This document shows positions 22,309 to 31,172 of a stretch of 64,000 nt of DNA, one piece after another. The stretch spans positions 6,324,001 through 6,388,000 of the forward strand of contig NZ_CP114039.1 in assembly GCF_026965535.1 (NCBI RefSeq), written 5' to 3'. How positions within the stretch are numbered: the stretch's first letter is position 1; the number at the start of each line of letters is the position of its first letter. A model generated the notes under the pieces. That model searched no databases. It was not told where the DNA came from and saw only the letters and a list, made by a program, of their open reading frames with translations. The stretch comes from Corallococcus sp. NCRR (GTDB taxonomy: Bacteria; Myxococcota; Myxococcia; Myxococcales; Myxococcaceae). A program made the translations under genes and the position numbers.

Positions 22309-24415
22309 GCCGTTCCTCCCAGCCGGAAGCGGCGGCCACCGGCCACCGCAACGTGAAGACGGTGCCCCGGCCGGGCTCGCTTTCGACCCCCACCTGGCCA
22401 CCGTGGTTGCGGACGATCTGCGCCACCACGCTCAGCCCCAGGCCCGTGCCCTGGCCCCGCTTCTTGGTGGTGAAGAAGGGGTCGAACACCTGGTGCAGGT
22501 GCTCCGGCGCGATGCCCCGGCCATCGTCCTGGATGCGGATCTCCACCGCGGGCGTGTCCCCCGCCATGCACGCCGTGGCGCTCAGCCGCACGTGGCCTCC
22601 GGCGCTGCACGCGTCACAGGCGTTGAGGGCGAGGTTGAGGAGCACCTGCTGGAGCTGATCCGCGTCCGCCGCCAGGCTGGGCAGCCGCTCGGGCACGTCC
22701 AGCTCGAAGTGGACGTGGCGGCGCTCGGCCTCCACGTCGAGCAGCTCCTGGAGGCCCCGCACGACGGGCGCGAGCGGCACGACGCCGGCCCGCGCGGGCT
22801 GGAGGCGGGAGAGGTCCAGCAGCTGGCGGATGATGCGGCTCACGCGGTCGATCTGCGTGACGATGGCGTTGAGGCCCCGGCCCTGCGGGTGCTCCACGCC
22901 GCCCACCTTCTGGAGCATGTATTCGGCGTGGCCCCGGATGATGCCCAGCGGCGTGCCGATTTCATGGGCCACGCCCGCGGCGAGCACGCCCACCGTGGCC
23001 AGCTTCTCCGCGCGCAGGAGCTGGTCCTCCAGCATGCGCACGTTGCTCAGGTCCTCCAGCACCAGCAGCGTGCTCGCCTCTCCGTCGCCGTGCTCCAGCG
23101 GGACGGCGTGGACGTTGAACTGGTCCTTCTCGTTGAAGAGGCTGAGCGGTTCGCCGTGCAGGCTGCGCACCACTCCCTTGTCCTTCGCGGCCAGCACCAG
23201 CGCCGCCAGCCGCTGCACCGCGGCCGTGGGCGCGGTGGGGAAGGCCTCCGGGAGGGTGCTCCCCACGACGGTGGCCGGCAGGCGCGCGCGCAGGGCCTGG
23301 TTCACGGCGCTGATGCGGCCCTCGCGGTCGAGCGCCAGGATGCCGGTGGGGATGTGGTCGAGGATCTTCTGCGTCTTCTCGTGCAGGTGCGCGAACCTCG
23401 CGGCGTGGCGCAGGCTCTCCTGGAGCGCGACCGCCCGGCGGTTGGCGAGCACCACGTGCGTCCCGAACGCGACCAGGAACAGCGCCACGAGCAGCGCCGC
23501 CAGCGACAGGCGCAGCACCAGGGTGCGCTCGTGGGCGCGCAGGGCGCTGGTGGAGGAGAGCGTCGCCACGGACCAGGAGGCCTCGCCCCGCATGCGCAGG
23601 GGCCGGAACGTGGCCACCGCGTCCGCGGCCCCCAGGCCCAGGCGCGTGGCCTCCGCCTCGTTGAGCCGCAGCGTCCCCGCCGCGCCCGCGCGCATCCGCG
23701 CCACCAGGGTGCGCAGGCCCGGCACGTGCTTGCCCTCGGGTTCCTCCAGCCGCCGGTGCCAGGACGCGAGCGCCGGGTCGCTCATGGGCGCGGGCGTTCC
23801 GTGGGCGCCCAGCAGCAGCAGGCGCGTGCTCTCCTCCACCGTCACCATGCGCAGCGGCGCGAAGAGGGGCTCGGTGTCCACGAGGATGGCGATGGCGCCT
23901 CCGCTCCCGGGCGTGTCGGAGTCGATGCGCATGGCGAAGACGCGCATCCAGCCGGAGGACGCGGCGCCTTCGATGGGGTGCGAGGGGATGACGTGCCCCA
24001 CCGGGGCCGTGAGCGCCTGCCGCGCGGTGTCCGCGAGCGCCGGGGGATGGACGGCGTCCCTCGGCAGGTGGCGCGACTTGTGGTCGACCAGGAAGAGCCG
24101 TTCCTCGCCGTCCGGGCCCATCACGGCGATGGCCCGGTACTGGCCCACGGCCTCCAGCAGGGCGCGCAATTCGTTGTGATGGTCTCCCGCGGAGCCGGGC
24201 TGGGCGAGCAGCTCGCTCGCGAAGCGCAGGTTGTCCCCCAGGTCCTCCAGCGACCGGGCGACGCCGCTGGCGGCCTCCTCCAACTGGGCCTGCCGGTCGC
24301 GTCCGAACTGTTCCACGAGCGCCTGCCGGTCGCGCTGGATGAACCACACGGCTCCGCCCGCCACGCTGGCCAGGGCGACGAGCAGGAGGACGAGGGGGAC
24401 GAGGAGCCGGTGCAT
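22298..24415 (-). CDS. Membrane sensor histidine kinase (PAS, HisKA, HATPase)
   Basis: A 705-residue kinase. Two membrane helices (about 2-24 and 300-322) enclose a large periplasmic sensor domain. A PAS-like domain (about 345-450, with ILALDREGRISAVNQAL) is followed by the dimerisation helix with His484 in AAGVAHEIGTPLGIIRGHAEYM. The ATPase core has an N box (QQVLLNLALNACDA), G1 (DDGRGIAPE) and G2 (GQGTGLGLSVV). This is the NtrB/AtoS type that normally pairs with sigma-54 activators, and the next gene encodes one with an 11-base overlap. The ATG at 24415 begins the first membrane helix. A weak -24/-12 element is at 24442-24456. Confidence 0.92.
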   Translation of the reverse strand: MHRLLVPLVLLLVALASVAGGAVWFIQRDRQALVEQFGRDRQAQLEEAASGVARSLEDLGDNLRFASELLAQPGSAGDHHNELRALLEAVGQYRAIAVMGPDGEERLFLVDHKSRHLPRDAVHPPALADTARQALTAPVGHVIPSHPIEGAASSGWMRVFAMRIDSDTPGSGGAIAILVDTEPLFAPLRMVTVEESTRLLLLGAHGTPAPMSDPALASWHRRLEEPEGKHVPGLRTLVARMRAGAAGTLRLNEAEATRLGLGAADAVATFRPLRMRGEASWSVATLSSTSALRAHERTLVLRLSLAALLVALFLVAFGTHVVLANRRAVALQESLRHAARFAHLHEKTQKILDHIPTGILALDREGRISAVNQALRARLPATVVGSTLPEAFPTAPTAAVQRLAALVLAAKDKGVVRSLHGEPLSLFNEKDQFNVHAVPLEHGDGEASTLLVLEDLSNVRMLEDQLLRAEKLATVGVLAAGVAHEIGTPLGIIRGHAEYMLQKVGGVEHPQGRGLNAIVTQIDRVSRIIRQLLDLSRLQPARAGVVPLAPVVRGLQELLDVEAERRHVHFELDVPERLPSLAADADQLQQVLLNLALNACDACSAGGHVRLSATACMAGDTPAVEIRIQDDGRGIAPEHLHQVFDPFFTTKKRGQGTGLGLSVVAQIVRNHGGQVGVESEPGRGTVFTLRWPVAAASGWEERHAV

Positions 24416-24441
24416 GGGGAGTGCGGGGGAGTCCACACAAC

Positions 24442-24456
24442 GCAAAGCCCGGGCCA
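24442..24456 (-). promoter_or_regulatory. Possible sigma-54 promoter of the kinase/regulator pair
   Basis: Minus strand reads TGGCCC-GGGCT-TTGC with correct GG-to-GC spacing and one departure in the -24 box. The expected start is near 24430, 15 bases before the ATG. Such matches occur by chance in GC-rich DNA, so this is tentative. Confidence 0.3.
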
Positions 24457-24588
24457 GCCGTTCCCTCCAGGGGCCGGTGCCTTGCGCCGCGCCACGACCG
24501 CCGCAAATCACCACACCGGGGATGGCACTTTGCCTGGACAGGCCTGGGCTAGAGTGGCCGCCCCCTCAAACGGAGACCGAGCCAGCAC

Positions 24589-25140
24589 ATGAGCCAGAAC
24601 CTCTACGACATCCCCCTCACCGGCATCGACGGCGCTCCCCGGACGCTGGGGCAGCACAAGGGCAAGGTCCTGCTGGTGGTGAACGTCGCCTCCAAGTGCG
24701 GCCTGACGCCCCAGTACGAAGGCCTGCAGAAGCTCTACGCGAGCCGGCAGGGCCAGGGCCTGGAGGTGCTGGGCTTCCCCGCGAACAACTTCCTGGGCCA
24801 GGAGCCGGGCAGCGAGGCGGAGATCCAGCAGTTCTGCACCTTGAAGTACGACGTGACCTTCCCGCTGTACGCGAAGATCTCCGTGGTGGGGCAGGACAAG
24901 CACCCGCTCTACCACGCGCTGACCGGCGCCATCCCGGAGGCCACGGGCGAGGGGTCCATGCGCGCGAACCTCAAGGGCTACGGCATCGAAGCCAACCCGA
25001 AGCCGGAGGTGCAGTGGAACTTCGAGAAGTTCCTCATCGGCCGGGATGGCCGCGTCGTGGGCCGCTTCGCGCCGGACGTGACGGCGGAGGATCCGCGCCT
25101 GGTCCAGGCCATTGACGCGGAGCTGGCGAAGCCGGCCTGA
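24589..25140 (+). CDS. Glutathione peroxidase family protein
   Basis: A 183-residue thiol peroxidase that reduces hydrogen peroxide or organic peroxides in the cytoplasm. The peroxidatic Cys lies in NVASKCGLTPQY near residue 37. The family motifs LGFPANNFLGQEPG and WNFEKFLIGRDG supply the Gln and Trp of the catalytic tetrad. Bacterial members with Cys rather than selenocysteine usually draw electrons from thioredoxin. ATG 24589 is the natural start. It is divergent from the kinase gene and converges on the persulfide dioxygenase gene two bases beyond its stop. Confidence 0.95.
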   Translation: MSQNLYDIPLTGIDGAPRTLGQHKGKVLLVVNVASKCGLTPQYEGLQKLYASRQGQGLEVLGFPANNFLGQEPGSEAEIQQFCTLKYDVTFPLYAKISVVGQDKHPLYHALTGAIPEATGEGSMRANLKGYGIEANPKPEVQWNFEKFLIGRDGRVVGRFAPDVTAEDPRLVQAIDAELAKPA

Positions 25141-25142
25141 GC

Positions 25143-25844
25143 TCAGGCCTCCGGCGCGGGCGCTTCCATCCGTCCACAGGCGCGGTTGGCCGGGACGGCC
25201 AGGTCGATCTTCCTGGGGCGGGGCAGCTGGAGGTTGTTCATCACCTCGATGAACTCCTCGCGGCTGCGTCCCGCGACCCGCGGGTTGTGGCGCTTCTCCT
25301 CGCCGATGCTCGTCACCGTGTGGCCGTGGTAGTCGTGCGCGGGAAAGACGAGCGTCGCGTCCGGGAGCTGGAAGAGGACGCGGGTGATGGAGTCGTAGAG
25401 CTGGCCCGCGCTCCCGTTCTGGAAGTCGGTGCGGCCGTTGCCGCGCACCATCAGCGCATCCCCGGTGAACACGCGGTCGCCCAGGAGGTAGCTCACGCTG
25501 TCGTCCGTGTGGCCCGGCGTGGCGAGCACCTGGAAGGCGCACTGTCCCACGTGCACCGTGTCTCCATGCCGCACGTGCAGGTCGGCGCACCGGGCGCCAC
25601 CGGCTCCAGCCACCACCTGGCACCGCGTGCGCTCCCGCAGCGTTCCGGACGCGGTGACGTGATCCGCGTGCACGTGGGTGTCGAAGACGTGGGTGAGGAC
25701 GAGCCCCAGCTCCCCGACGAGCCGCAGGTCCCGGTCCACCTGCTCCAGCACCGGATCGATGAGGACGGCCTGGCCCGTGGACTCGTCGCCGACGAGGTAC
25801 GTGTAGGTCGAGGACTCGGAGTCGAAGAGCTGGCGGAAGAGCAT
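25143..25844 (-). CDS. Metallo-beta-lactamase-fold persulfide dioxygenase (ETHE1-like)
   Basis: A 233-residue enzyme of the ETHE1 group, which oxidises glutathione persulfide to sulfite using a mononuclear iron. It begins with LFRQLFDSESSTYTYLVGD, typical of ETHE1. Metal-binding residues occur in THVHADH, LATPGHTDDS, FTGDALMVRGNGRTDFQ (the GRTDFQ signature separates it from glyoxalases) and PAHDYHG. A rhodanese domain is absent. It is divergent from a sulfide:quinone oxidoreductase gene 177 bases away, so the two probably act in sequence on sulfide: SQR makes persulfide and this enzyme oxidises it. Confidence 0.9.
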   Translation of the reverse strand: MLFRQLFDSESSTYTYLVGDESTGQAVLIDPVLEQVDRDLRLVGELGLVLTHVFDTHVHADHVTASGTLRERTRCQVVAGAGGARCADLHVRHGDTVHVGQCAFQVLATPGHTDDSVSYLLGDRVFTGDALMVRGNGRTDFQNGSAGQLYDSITRVLFQLPDATLVFPAHDYHGHTVTSIGEEKRHNPRVAGRSREEFIEVMNNLQLPRPRKIDLAVPANRACGRMEAPAPEA

Positions 25845-26021
25845 GTCGGAGTCTCGGGCGCGGAGGAGGCTTCAGCGCCCTTCGTGTGAATTGTCCGCTG
25901 GAACGCCGGCTCCGGGAAGGGGAACTCTGGCGATACCGGATGTGGACCGGGCAACGTCTGTTCGCATCGCGGGGCAGCTGGCGCGGTGAGAGGGGCGTGG
26001 GCAGGCTCGCGGCCTGCTCAC

Positions 26022-27260
26022 ATGAACGCTCTCGCCCCCCTCAAGCCGTCGTCCGCCGCGGAGCACCACCGGGTGCTGATCATCGGCGGCGGCACCGCGG
26101 GCCTCACGGTCGCGGCGCGGCTGCGGCGCAAGGGCGTGCGGGGCGTCGCGGTGGTCGAGCCCTCGGCGCAGCACTTCTACCAGCCGCTGTGGACGCTGGT
26201 GGGGGCGGGCGCCGCGGACATCGCGAGCACCGTGCGGGCGGAGGCGGACTACATCCCGAAGGGGACGCGGTGGATCCAGGACCGGGCGGAGGAGGTGGAC
26301 CCCGTCCGGCAGCTCGTGCTCACGCGGGGTGGCACGCGCCTGACCTATGACTTCCTGGTGGTCGCTCCGGGCATCCAGCTGGACTGGGACCGGGTGCGAG
26401 GCCTGCGCGAGGCGCTGAAGACGCCGTACGTGTCCAGCAACTACGACTTCCGGCTCGCGCCGAAGACGTGGGAGATGGTGCGGGCGTTCCAGGGCGGCAC
26501 GGCGCTGTTCACCCATCCGGCCACGCCGGTGAAGTGCGCGGGGGCGCCGCAGAAGATCATGTACCTGGTGGCGGATCACCTGCGCCGCAGCGGGCTCGCC
26601 GGGAAGTCGCGCGTCGTCTTCGGCTCGGCGGCCAAGGCGCTCTTCGGGGTGCAGCCCTTCGCGCGGGTGCTGGAGGGCGTCGTGAACCGCTACGGCATCG
26701 AAACGCACTTCGGCCACGACCTGGTGGAGGTGCGCGCGCACTCCCGCGAGGCGCTCTTCGCGGTGACGCGCGACGGGCAGCGGGAGTGGGTGACCGTGGG
26801 GTACGACCTCTTGCACGTCACGCCGCCGCAGAGCGCGCCGGACTTCATCAAGCGCAGCGCGCTGGCCCATCAGGACGGCCCGAACGCGGGCTGGGTGAAG
26901 GCGCACAAGCACACGCTCCAGCACCCGGACCATCCGAACGTCTTCGCCATTGGAGACGCGAGCGACCTGCCCACGTCGCGCACGGGGGCCGCCATCCGGG
27001 CGGAGGCGCCGGTGCTCGTGGAGAACCTGGTGGCCGTGATGGAGGGGCGCGAGCCCACGGCGCGGTATGACGGCTATGCGTCCTGTCCGCTGGTGACGGG
27101 CTATGGGCGGATGCTGCTCGCCGAGTTCGACTACGACGGCCAGCCCGCGCCGAGCCTGCCGTTCATCAATACCTTCGTGGAGCGCCGCGACCTGTGGCTG
27201 CTCAAGAAGTACGGACTGCCGCGCCTGTACTGGGACTGGATGCTTCGTGGCCGCGCGTGA
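26022..27260 (+). CDS. sqr: Sulfide:quinone oxidoreductase-like flavoprotein
   Basis: A 412-residue FAD-dependent disulfide-reductase-fold enzyme. The FAD-binding GxGxxG is in VLIIGGGTAGLTVAARL near residue 18; FYQPLWTLVGAGAAD follows, typical of the SQR family. Later motifs are FTHPATPVKCAGAPQKIMYL with a conserved Cys, the second nucleotide fold, and FAIGDASDLPTSRTGAAIRAE near 310. A hydrophobic/aromatic C-terminus (about 380-412) would allow membrane and quinone contact. The start at 26022 places the FAD fold close to the N-terminus. With the adjacent persulfide dioxygenase it suggests sulfide detoxification. Active-site Cys pairing was not verified. Confidence 0.88.
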   Translation: MNALAPLKPSSAAEHHRVLIIGGGTAGLTVAARLRRKGVRGVAVVEPSAQHFYQPLWTLVGAGAADIASTVRAEADYIPKGTRWIQDRAEEVDPVRQLVLTRGGTRLTYDFLVVAPGIQLDWDRVRGLREALKTPYVSSNYDFRLAPKTWEMVRAFQGGTALFTHPATPVKCAGAPQKIMYLVADHLRRSGLAGKSRVVFGSAAKALFGVQPFARVLEGVVNRYGIETHFGHDLVEVRAHSREALFAVTRDGQREWVTVGYDLLHVTPPQSAPDFIKRSALAHQDGPNAGWVKAHKHTLQHPDHPNVFAIGDASDLPTSRTGAAIRAEAPVLVENLVAVMEGREPTARYDGYASCPLVTGYGRMLLAEFDYDGQPAPSLPFINTFVERRDLWLLKKYGLPRLYWDWMLRGRA

Positions 27261-27316
27261 ACACTGGAAGAAGTGAACGCTCGACGGTGGGGGCCGCCCG
27301 TGCGACCGTCCCGCCC

Positions 27317-27955
27317 GTGACCCCCTACGACAAGCTCTTCGAGAACAACAAGGCCTGGGCGGAGGAGCAGCTCCGCGCGGATCCGGACTACTTCACCAAG
27401 CTGTCGGTGTCGCAGCAGCCGGACTTCCTCTACATCGGGTGTTCGGACAGCCGCGTGCCCGCGAACCAGATCATGGGACTGCCGCCGGGTGACGTGTTCG
27501 TGCACCGCAACGTCGCCAACCTGGTCAACAACGTCGACCTGAACGTGATGTCGGTCATCAACTACGCCGTCCGGCACCTGGACGTGAAGCACATCATCGT
27601 CTGCGGCCACTACGGCTGCGGCGGGGTGCGCGCGGCGATGCAGCCCAAGGACCTGGGCATCCTCAACCCCTGGCTGCGCAACATCCGGGACGTGTACCGG
27701 TTCCACAAGCAGGAGCTGGACGGCATCGCGGACGAGACGAAGCGCTACGAGCGGCTGGTGGAGCTCAACGTCCTGGAGCAGAGCATCAACATCATCAAGA
27801 CCGCCGCCGTGCAGAAGTCCTACCTGGCGCGCGGCTTCCCCGTCGTGCACTCGTGGGTGTTCGACCTGCGCAACGGCATCCTCCAGGACCTGAAGCTGGA
27901 CTTCGTCCAGACGCTCCACAACATCCAGGAGGTCTACGACCTCACGAAGGAGTGA
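27317..27955 (+). CDS. Beta-class carbonic anhydrase
   Basis: A 212-residue zinc enzyme that interconverts carbon dioxide and bicarbonate. The zinc ligands and catalytic dyad are visible in YIGCSDSRVPANQI (Cys, Asp, Arg) and CGHYGCGGVRAAM (His, Cys). NVANLV and HSWVFDLRNG are typical of the family. It begins YDKLFENNKAWAEEQ, as most members do. For that reason I use the GTG at 27317, although no clear ribosome site precedes it and an upstream in-frame start cannot be excluded. It lies 56 bases after the sqr gene on the same strand and may be co-transcribed with it. Confidence 0.94.
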   Translation: MTPYDKLFENNKAWAEEQLRADPDYFTKLSVSQQPDFLYIGCSDSRVPANQIMGLPPGDVFVHRNVANLVNNVDLNVMSVINYAVRHLDVKHIIVCGHYGCGGVRAAMQPKDLGILNPWLRNIRDVYRFHKQELDGIADETKRYERLVELNVLEQSINIIKTAAVQKSYLARGFPVVHSWVFDLRNGILQDLKLDFVQTLHNIQEVYDLTKE

Positions 27956-28005
27956 GACCCCGGGGCTGACGACAGCGCCGGGGAGCGCGGCCTAGACCCG
28001 CGGAG

Positions 28006-30054
28006 ATGATGACTCCGCGGCTCAGGGCATGGGTGTTCTCGCTCAACACCTTCGTCGCCGCGATGGCCGCGCTGTTCCTCGGGCTGCGCTTCTCCCTGCC
28101 CAGACCGTACTGGGCGATGATCACCGTCTACGTCGTCAGCCAGCCGCTGTCCGGCGCGCTGCGCTCGAAGGCCGTCTTCCGGCTGCTGGGCACGGTGCTG
28201 GGCGCGGTGATGGCCTGCGTGCTCGTCCCCCCTCTGGTGAACGCGCCGGAGCTGCTGTCGCTCGCGATGGCGCTGTGGGTGGGCTTCTGCCTGTACCTGG
28301 CGCTCCTGGACCGCACGCCGCGCAGCTACGTCTTCATGCTGGGCGGCTACACGGCGGCCATCATCGGCTTTCCCGGCGTCGCCTCGCCGGGAGTCCTCTT
28401 CGACACGGCGCTGGTGCGGGTGGAGGAGATTGGCCTGGGCATCGTGTGCGCCACCGTCGTGCACACCGTGCTCTTTCCGCGCCCGGTGGGGCCGGTGCTG
28501 CTGGACCGCATCGATGGCTTCCTCGCGGACGCGGGCCGGTGGGCCCAGGACGCGCTCGCGGGACGCAAGGACGCGCGCACGCGCCGCGAGTGGCACCGGC
28601 TGGCGGAGGACGTCACCACGCTGCACCTGCTGGCGACGCACCTGCCGTTCGACACCGCGGGCCTGCGCCCCCGGGCCGGCGCCGTGCGCGCGCTGCATGA
28701 GCGCATGTCCATGCTGCTGCCCATCCTCTCCAGCATCGAGGACCGGCTCGCGGTCCTCCAGGCCTCGGGCGGGGGGCCTGACGCCAGGCGGGACACGCTC
28801 CTTCACGCGCTGGGCGCGTGGATCCAGGCGGGGCCCGATGCCCCTCGCGCCGAAGGCGAGCGGCTCTCCCAGGCCTGCGCCGCGCTCGCGCCGCCGCTGG
28901 ACGCGGAGGCGGACTGGACCGCGCTCGTCACCACCAGCCTCGCCGTGCGCCTGGGCGAGCTGGTGGACACCGTCCAGGACTGCCGCGATCTGCGCGCCTT
29001 CATCCGCGACCCCACCGGGCCCGCGCCGGAGCGCCTGACGCCGCTGTTGCTCGCGCGCGTCCAGCGTCCCCTGCACCGCGACCGGGGGCTGGCGCTGCTG
29101 TCCGGCATCGCGGCGGCGGCGGCCGTGCTGCTCTGCTGCGCCGTGTGGATTTCGCTCGCGTGGCCGGAGGGGAGCGCGGCGGCGATGATGGCGGCCGTCT
29201 ACAGCTGCCTCTTCGCGACCCAGGATGATCCGGTGCCGGCCATCCTGTCCGCGCTGGCCTTCACGGGGGTGTCCTTCGTCGTGGGCGGGGTGTACCTGTT
29301 CGGCATCCTGCCCGGCATCGACGGGTTTCCCCTGCTGGCCGCCGTGCTGGCCCCCACGCTCCTGGGCATGGGGCTGTTGATGGCGGACCCGTGGTGGGCG
29401 GGGCGCGCGAGCATCGCGGTGCTGGGCCTCCTGGGGACGCTGTCGCTCCAGGAGCGCTACACCGCGGACCTGGCGGAGTTCATCAACAGCTCGCTGGCGC
29501 AGGCCGCGGGCTTCATCGCCGCCGCGCTGTCCACCCGCTTCCTTCGCTCCGTGGGCACGGACTGGAGCGCGCACCGGCTCCTGCGCACCGGGTGGCGGGA
29601 GCTGGCGGGCCTGGCCTCCGCCGAGGGCGTGCCGGACCGCCTGGGCTGGACGAGCCGCATGCTGGACCGGCTGGGCCTGCTCACCCCGAGGCTGGCGCTG
29701 GCCACGTCCCGCGATGAAGCGCTGGAGGCCGCGGATGCGCTGGCGGACCTGCGGCTGGGCTTGAACGTCGTGGACCTCCAGCGAGTCCGTCCGCACGTGG
29801 GGACCGCCGCGAACCAGTCCGCGGGGCTGCTCCTCCAGCGCATCTCCGGGCACTTCCAGGCGCGCTCCCGGGGGCGGGTGACGGCGCCACCGGTGGAGCT
29901 GCTCGGGGCGCTGGACGCGACGTTGGGCCGCGTCGCGGACGCGCCGCCTTCCTCGGAGAAGCGCGACGGGGTGCTCGCGCTCGTGGGGTTGCGGCGCGCG
30001 CTGTTTCCGGACGCGGCGCCCTACCGGGCTGTTCCCCTGGAGGCGGCGCGATGA
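28006..30054 (+). CDS. FUSC-family efflux transporter (AaeB-like)
   Basis: A 682-residue inner-membrane protein of the fusaric-acid-resistance / aromatic-acid exporter family. It has the family's doubled layout. A first block of five or six membrane helices (about 10-155, with PRPYWAMITVYVVSQPLSGALRSKAVFRLLGT as the signature region) precedes a cytoplasmic helical domain (about 160-345). A second membrane block (about 350-510) and a soluble C-terminal helical domain follow. It is the first gene of a four-gene operon with a DUF1656 protein, an HlyD-type adaptor and an outer-membrane channel. Its stop overlaps the next start as ATGA. Likely role: export of aromatic acids or related weak acids; the substrate is not deducible. 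Confidence 0.9.
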   Translation: MMTPRLRAWVFSLNTFVAAMAALFLGLRFSLPRPYWAMITVYVVSQPLSGALRSKAVFRLLGTVLGAVMACVLVPPLVNAPELLSLAMALWVGFCLYLALLDRTPRSYVFMLGGYTAAIIGFPGVASPGVLFDTALVRVEEIGLGIVCATVVHTVLFPRPVGPVLLDRIDGFLADAGRWAQDALAGRKDARTRREWHRLAEDVTTLHLLATHLPFDTAGLRPRAGAVRALHERMSMLLPILSSIEDRLAVLQASGGGPDARRDTLLHALGAWIQAGPDAPRAEGERLSQACAALAPPLDAEADWTALVTTSLAVRLGELVDTVQDCRDLRAFIRDPTGPAPERLTPLLLARVQRPLHRDRGLALLSGIAAAAAVLLCCAVWISLAWPEGSAAAMMAAVYSCLFATQDDPVPAILSALAFTGVSFVVGGVYLFGILPGIDGFPLLAAVLAPTLLGMGLLMADPWWAGRASIAVLGLLGTLSLQERYTADLAEFINSSLAQAAGFIAAALSTRFLRSVGTDWSAHRLLRTGWRELAGLASAEGVPDRLGWTSRMLDRLGLLTPRLALATSRDEALEAADALADLRLGLNVVDLQRVRPHVGTAANQSAGLLLQRISGHFQARSRGRVTAPPVELLGALDATLGRVADAPPSSEKRDGVLALVGLRRALFPDAAPYRAVPLEAAR

Positions 30055-30257
30055 GGGGCGAGCTGGACGTCCAGGGGGTCTTCGTCCCCGCGCTCCTCGT
30101 CTGGGCGCTGGTCGCGGTGGCGCTCGGCGTTCCCCTTCGGCGGGGGCTGGCCGCGCTCCATGTCTACCGCTGGGTGTGGCACCCGGCGCTCTTCGACCTG
30201 GCGCTGTTCGTCCTCCTCTGGTTCGCCGTGACGTTCATCGCCTCGCGGGTCCCCTGA
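30051..30257 (+). CDS. DUF1656 (AaeX-like) small membrane protein
   Basis: A 68-residue protein with two membrane helices (about 11-28 and 47-65) and the conserved N-terminal pattern GELDVQGVFVPALLVWALVA of DUF1656. Such proteins almost always sit between FUSC and HlyD genes and are thought to belong to the pump complex. The start overlaps the FUSC stop (ATGA), and the next gene begins six bases after its own stop. Confidence 0.9.
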   Translation: MRGELDVQGVFVPALLVWALVAVALGVPLRRGLAALHVYRWVWHPALFDLALFVLLWFAVTFIASRVP

Positions 30258-30263
30258 GACGCC

Positions 30264-31172
30264 ATGAAACCCACGCGCCCGCGGCTCATCCGGATCGGCG
30301 TGACGGCGGCCGTCGTGGTGCTGGCCCTGCTCGCGGGCAGGTGGCTGTGGCGGCACTACCAGGTCGAGCCGTGGACGCGCGACGGCCGCGTGCAGGCGGA
30401 CGTGGTGCTGCTGGCGCCGGACGTGTCGGGCGTCGTCACGTCCGTGGAGGTGCAGGACAACCAGCGGGTGACCCGGGGGCAGGTGCTCTTCGTCATCGAC
30501 CGCGCCCGGTTCGAGCTCGCGCTGCGGCAGGCGGAGGCGGCGGTGATGAGCCAGCGGGCGGTGCTGGCGCAGGCGCGGCGTGAGGCCGAGCGCAACCAGG
30601 GCCTGGGCAAGCTCGTGTCCGAGGAGGCCCGCGAGCAGGGCGCGTCGCGCGCGGAGCAGGAGGAAGGGGCGCTCCAGCAGGCGCTGGCCAACCGGGACAT
30701 CGCCGCGCTGAACCTGGACCGCTCCACGGTGCGCTCGCCGGTGAACGGCATCGTCACCAACCTGGAGGTGGATCCGGGCAACTTCGCCACCGCCGGCCAG
30801 CAGATGGTGGCGCTGGTGGACAGCGACTCCTTCCGCGTGGAGGGCTACTTCGAGGAGACGAAGCTGCCGCGCATCCGCATTGGCGCCCCGGTCACCATCC
30901 GGCTCATGGGCGAGCCGGCCCTGTTGCGCGGACACGTGGAGGGAATCGCCGCGGGCATCGAGGACCGCGAGCGCGCGGCGGGCCCCAACCTCCTGCCCAA
31001 TGTGAACCCCACGTTCAGCTGGGTGCGCCTGGCCCAGCGGGTGCCCGTGCGCATCGCGCTGGACTCGGTGCCCGAGGGCGTCCGGCTCGTGTCCGGACGC
31101 ACCGCGACGGTGACGGTGCATGAAGAGGGGGACGGGGCTTCCACCGGCCGCAACGGGGACGTCCGCCCATGA
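30264..31172 (+). CDS. HlyD/AaeA-type membrane fusion protein
   Basis: A 302-residue periplasmic adaptor anchored by one N-terminal helix (about 8-26). It has the two half-lipoyl motifs: the first near GVVTSVEVQDNQRVTRGQVLFVID, the second near GIVTNLEVDPGNFATAGQQM. A coiled-coil hairpin (about 75-150, AEAAVMSQRAVLAQARREAERNQ) and a C-terminal beta-barrel part complete it. It links the FUSC pump to the outer-membrane channel encoded next; its stop overlaps that start as ATGA. Confidence 0.92.
   Translation: MKPTRPRLIRIGVTAAVVVLALLAGRWLWRHYQVEPWTRDGRVQADVVLLAPDVSGVVTSVEVQDNQRVTRGQVLFVIDRARFELALRQAEAAVMSQRAVLAQARREAERNQGLGKLVSEEAREQGASRAEQEEGALQQALANRDIAALNLDRSTVRSPVNGIVTNLEVDPGNFATAGQQMVALVDSDSFRVEGYFEETKLPRIRIGAPVTIRLMGEPALLRGHVEGIAAGIEDRERAAGPNLLPNVNPTFSWVRLAQRVPVRIALDSVPEGVRLVSGRTATVTVHEEGDGASTGRNGDVRP

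Noticed and set aside
22235-24592. A 785-codon open frame on the plus strand
   Set aside because: Antisense shadow of the histidine kinase gene, rich in His, Arg and Gly, without domains.
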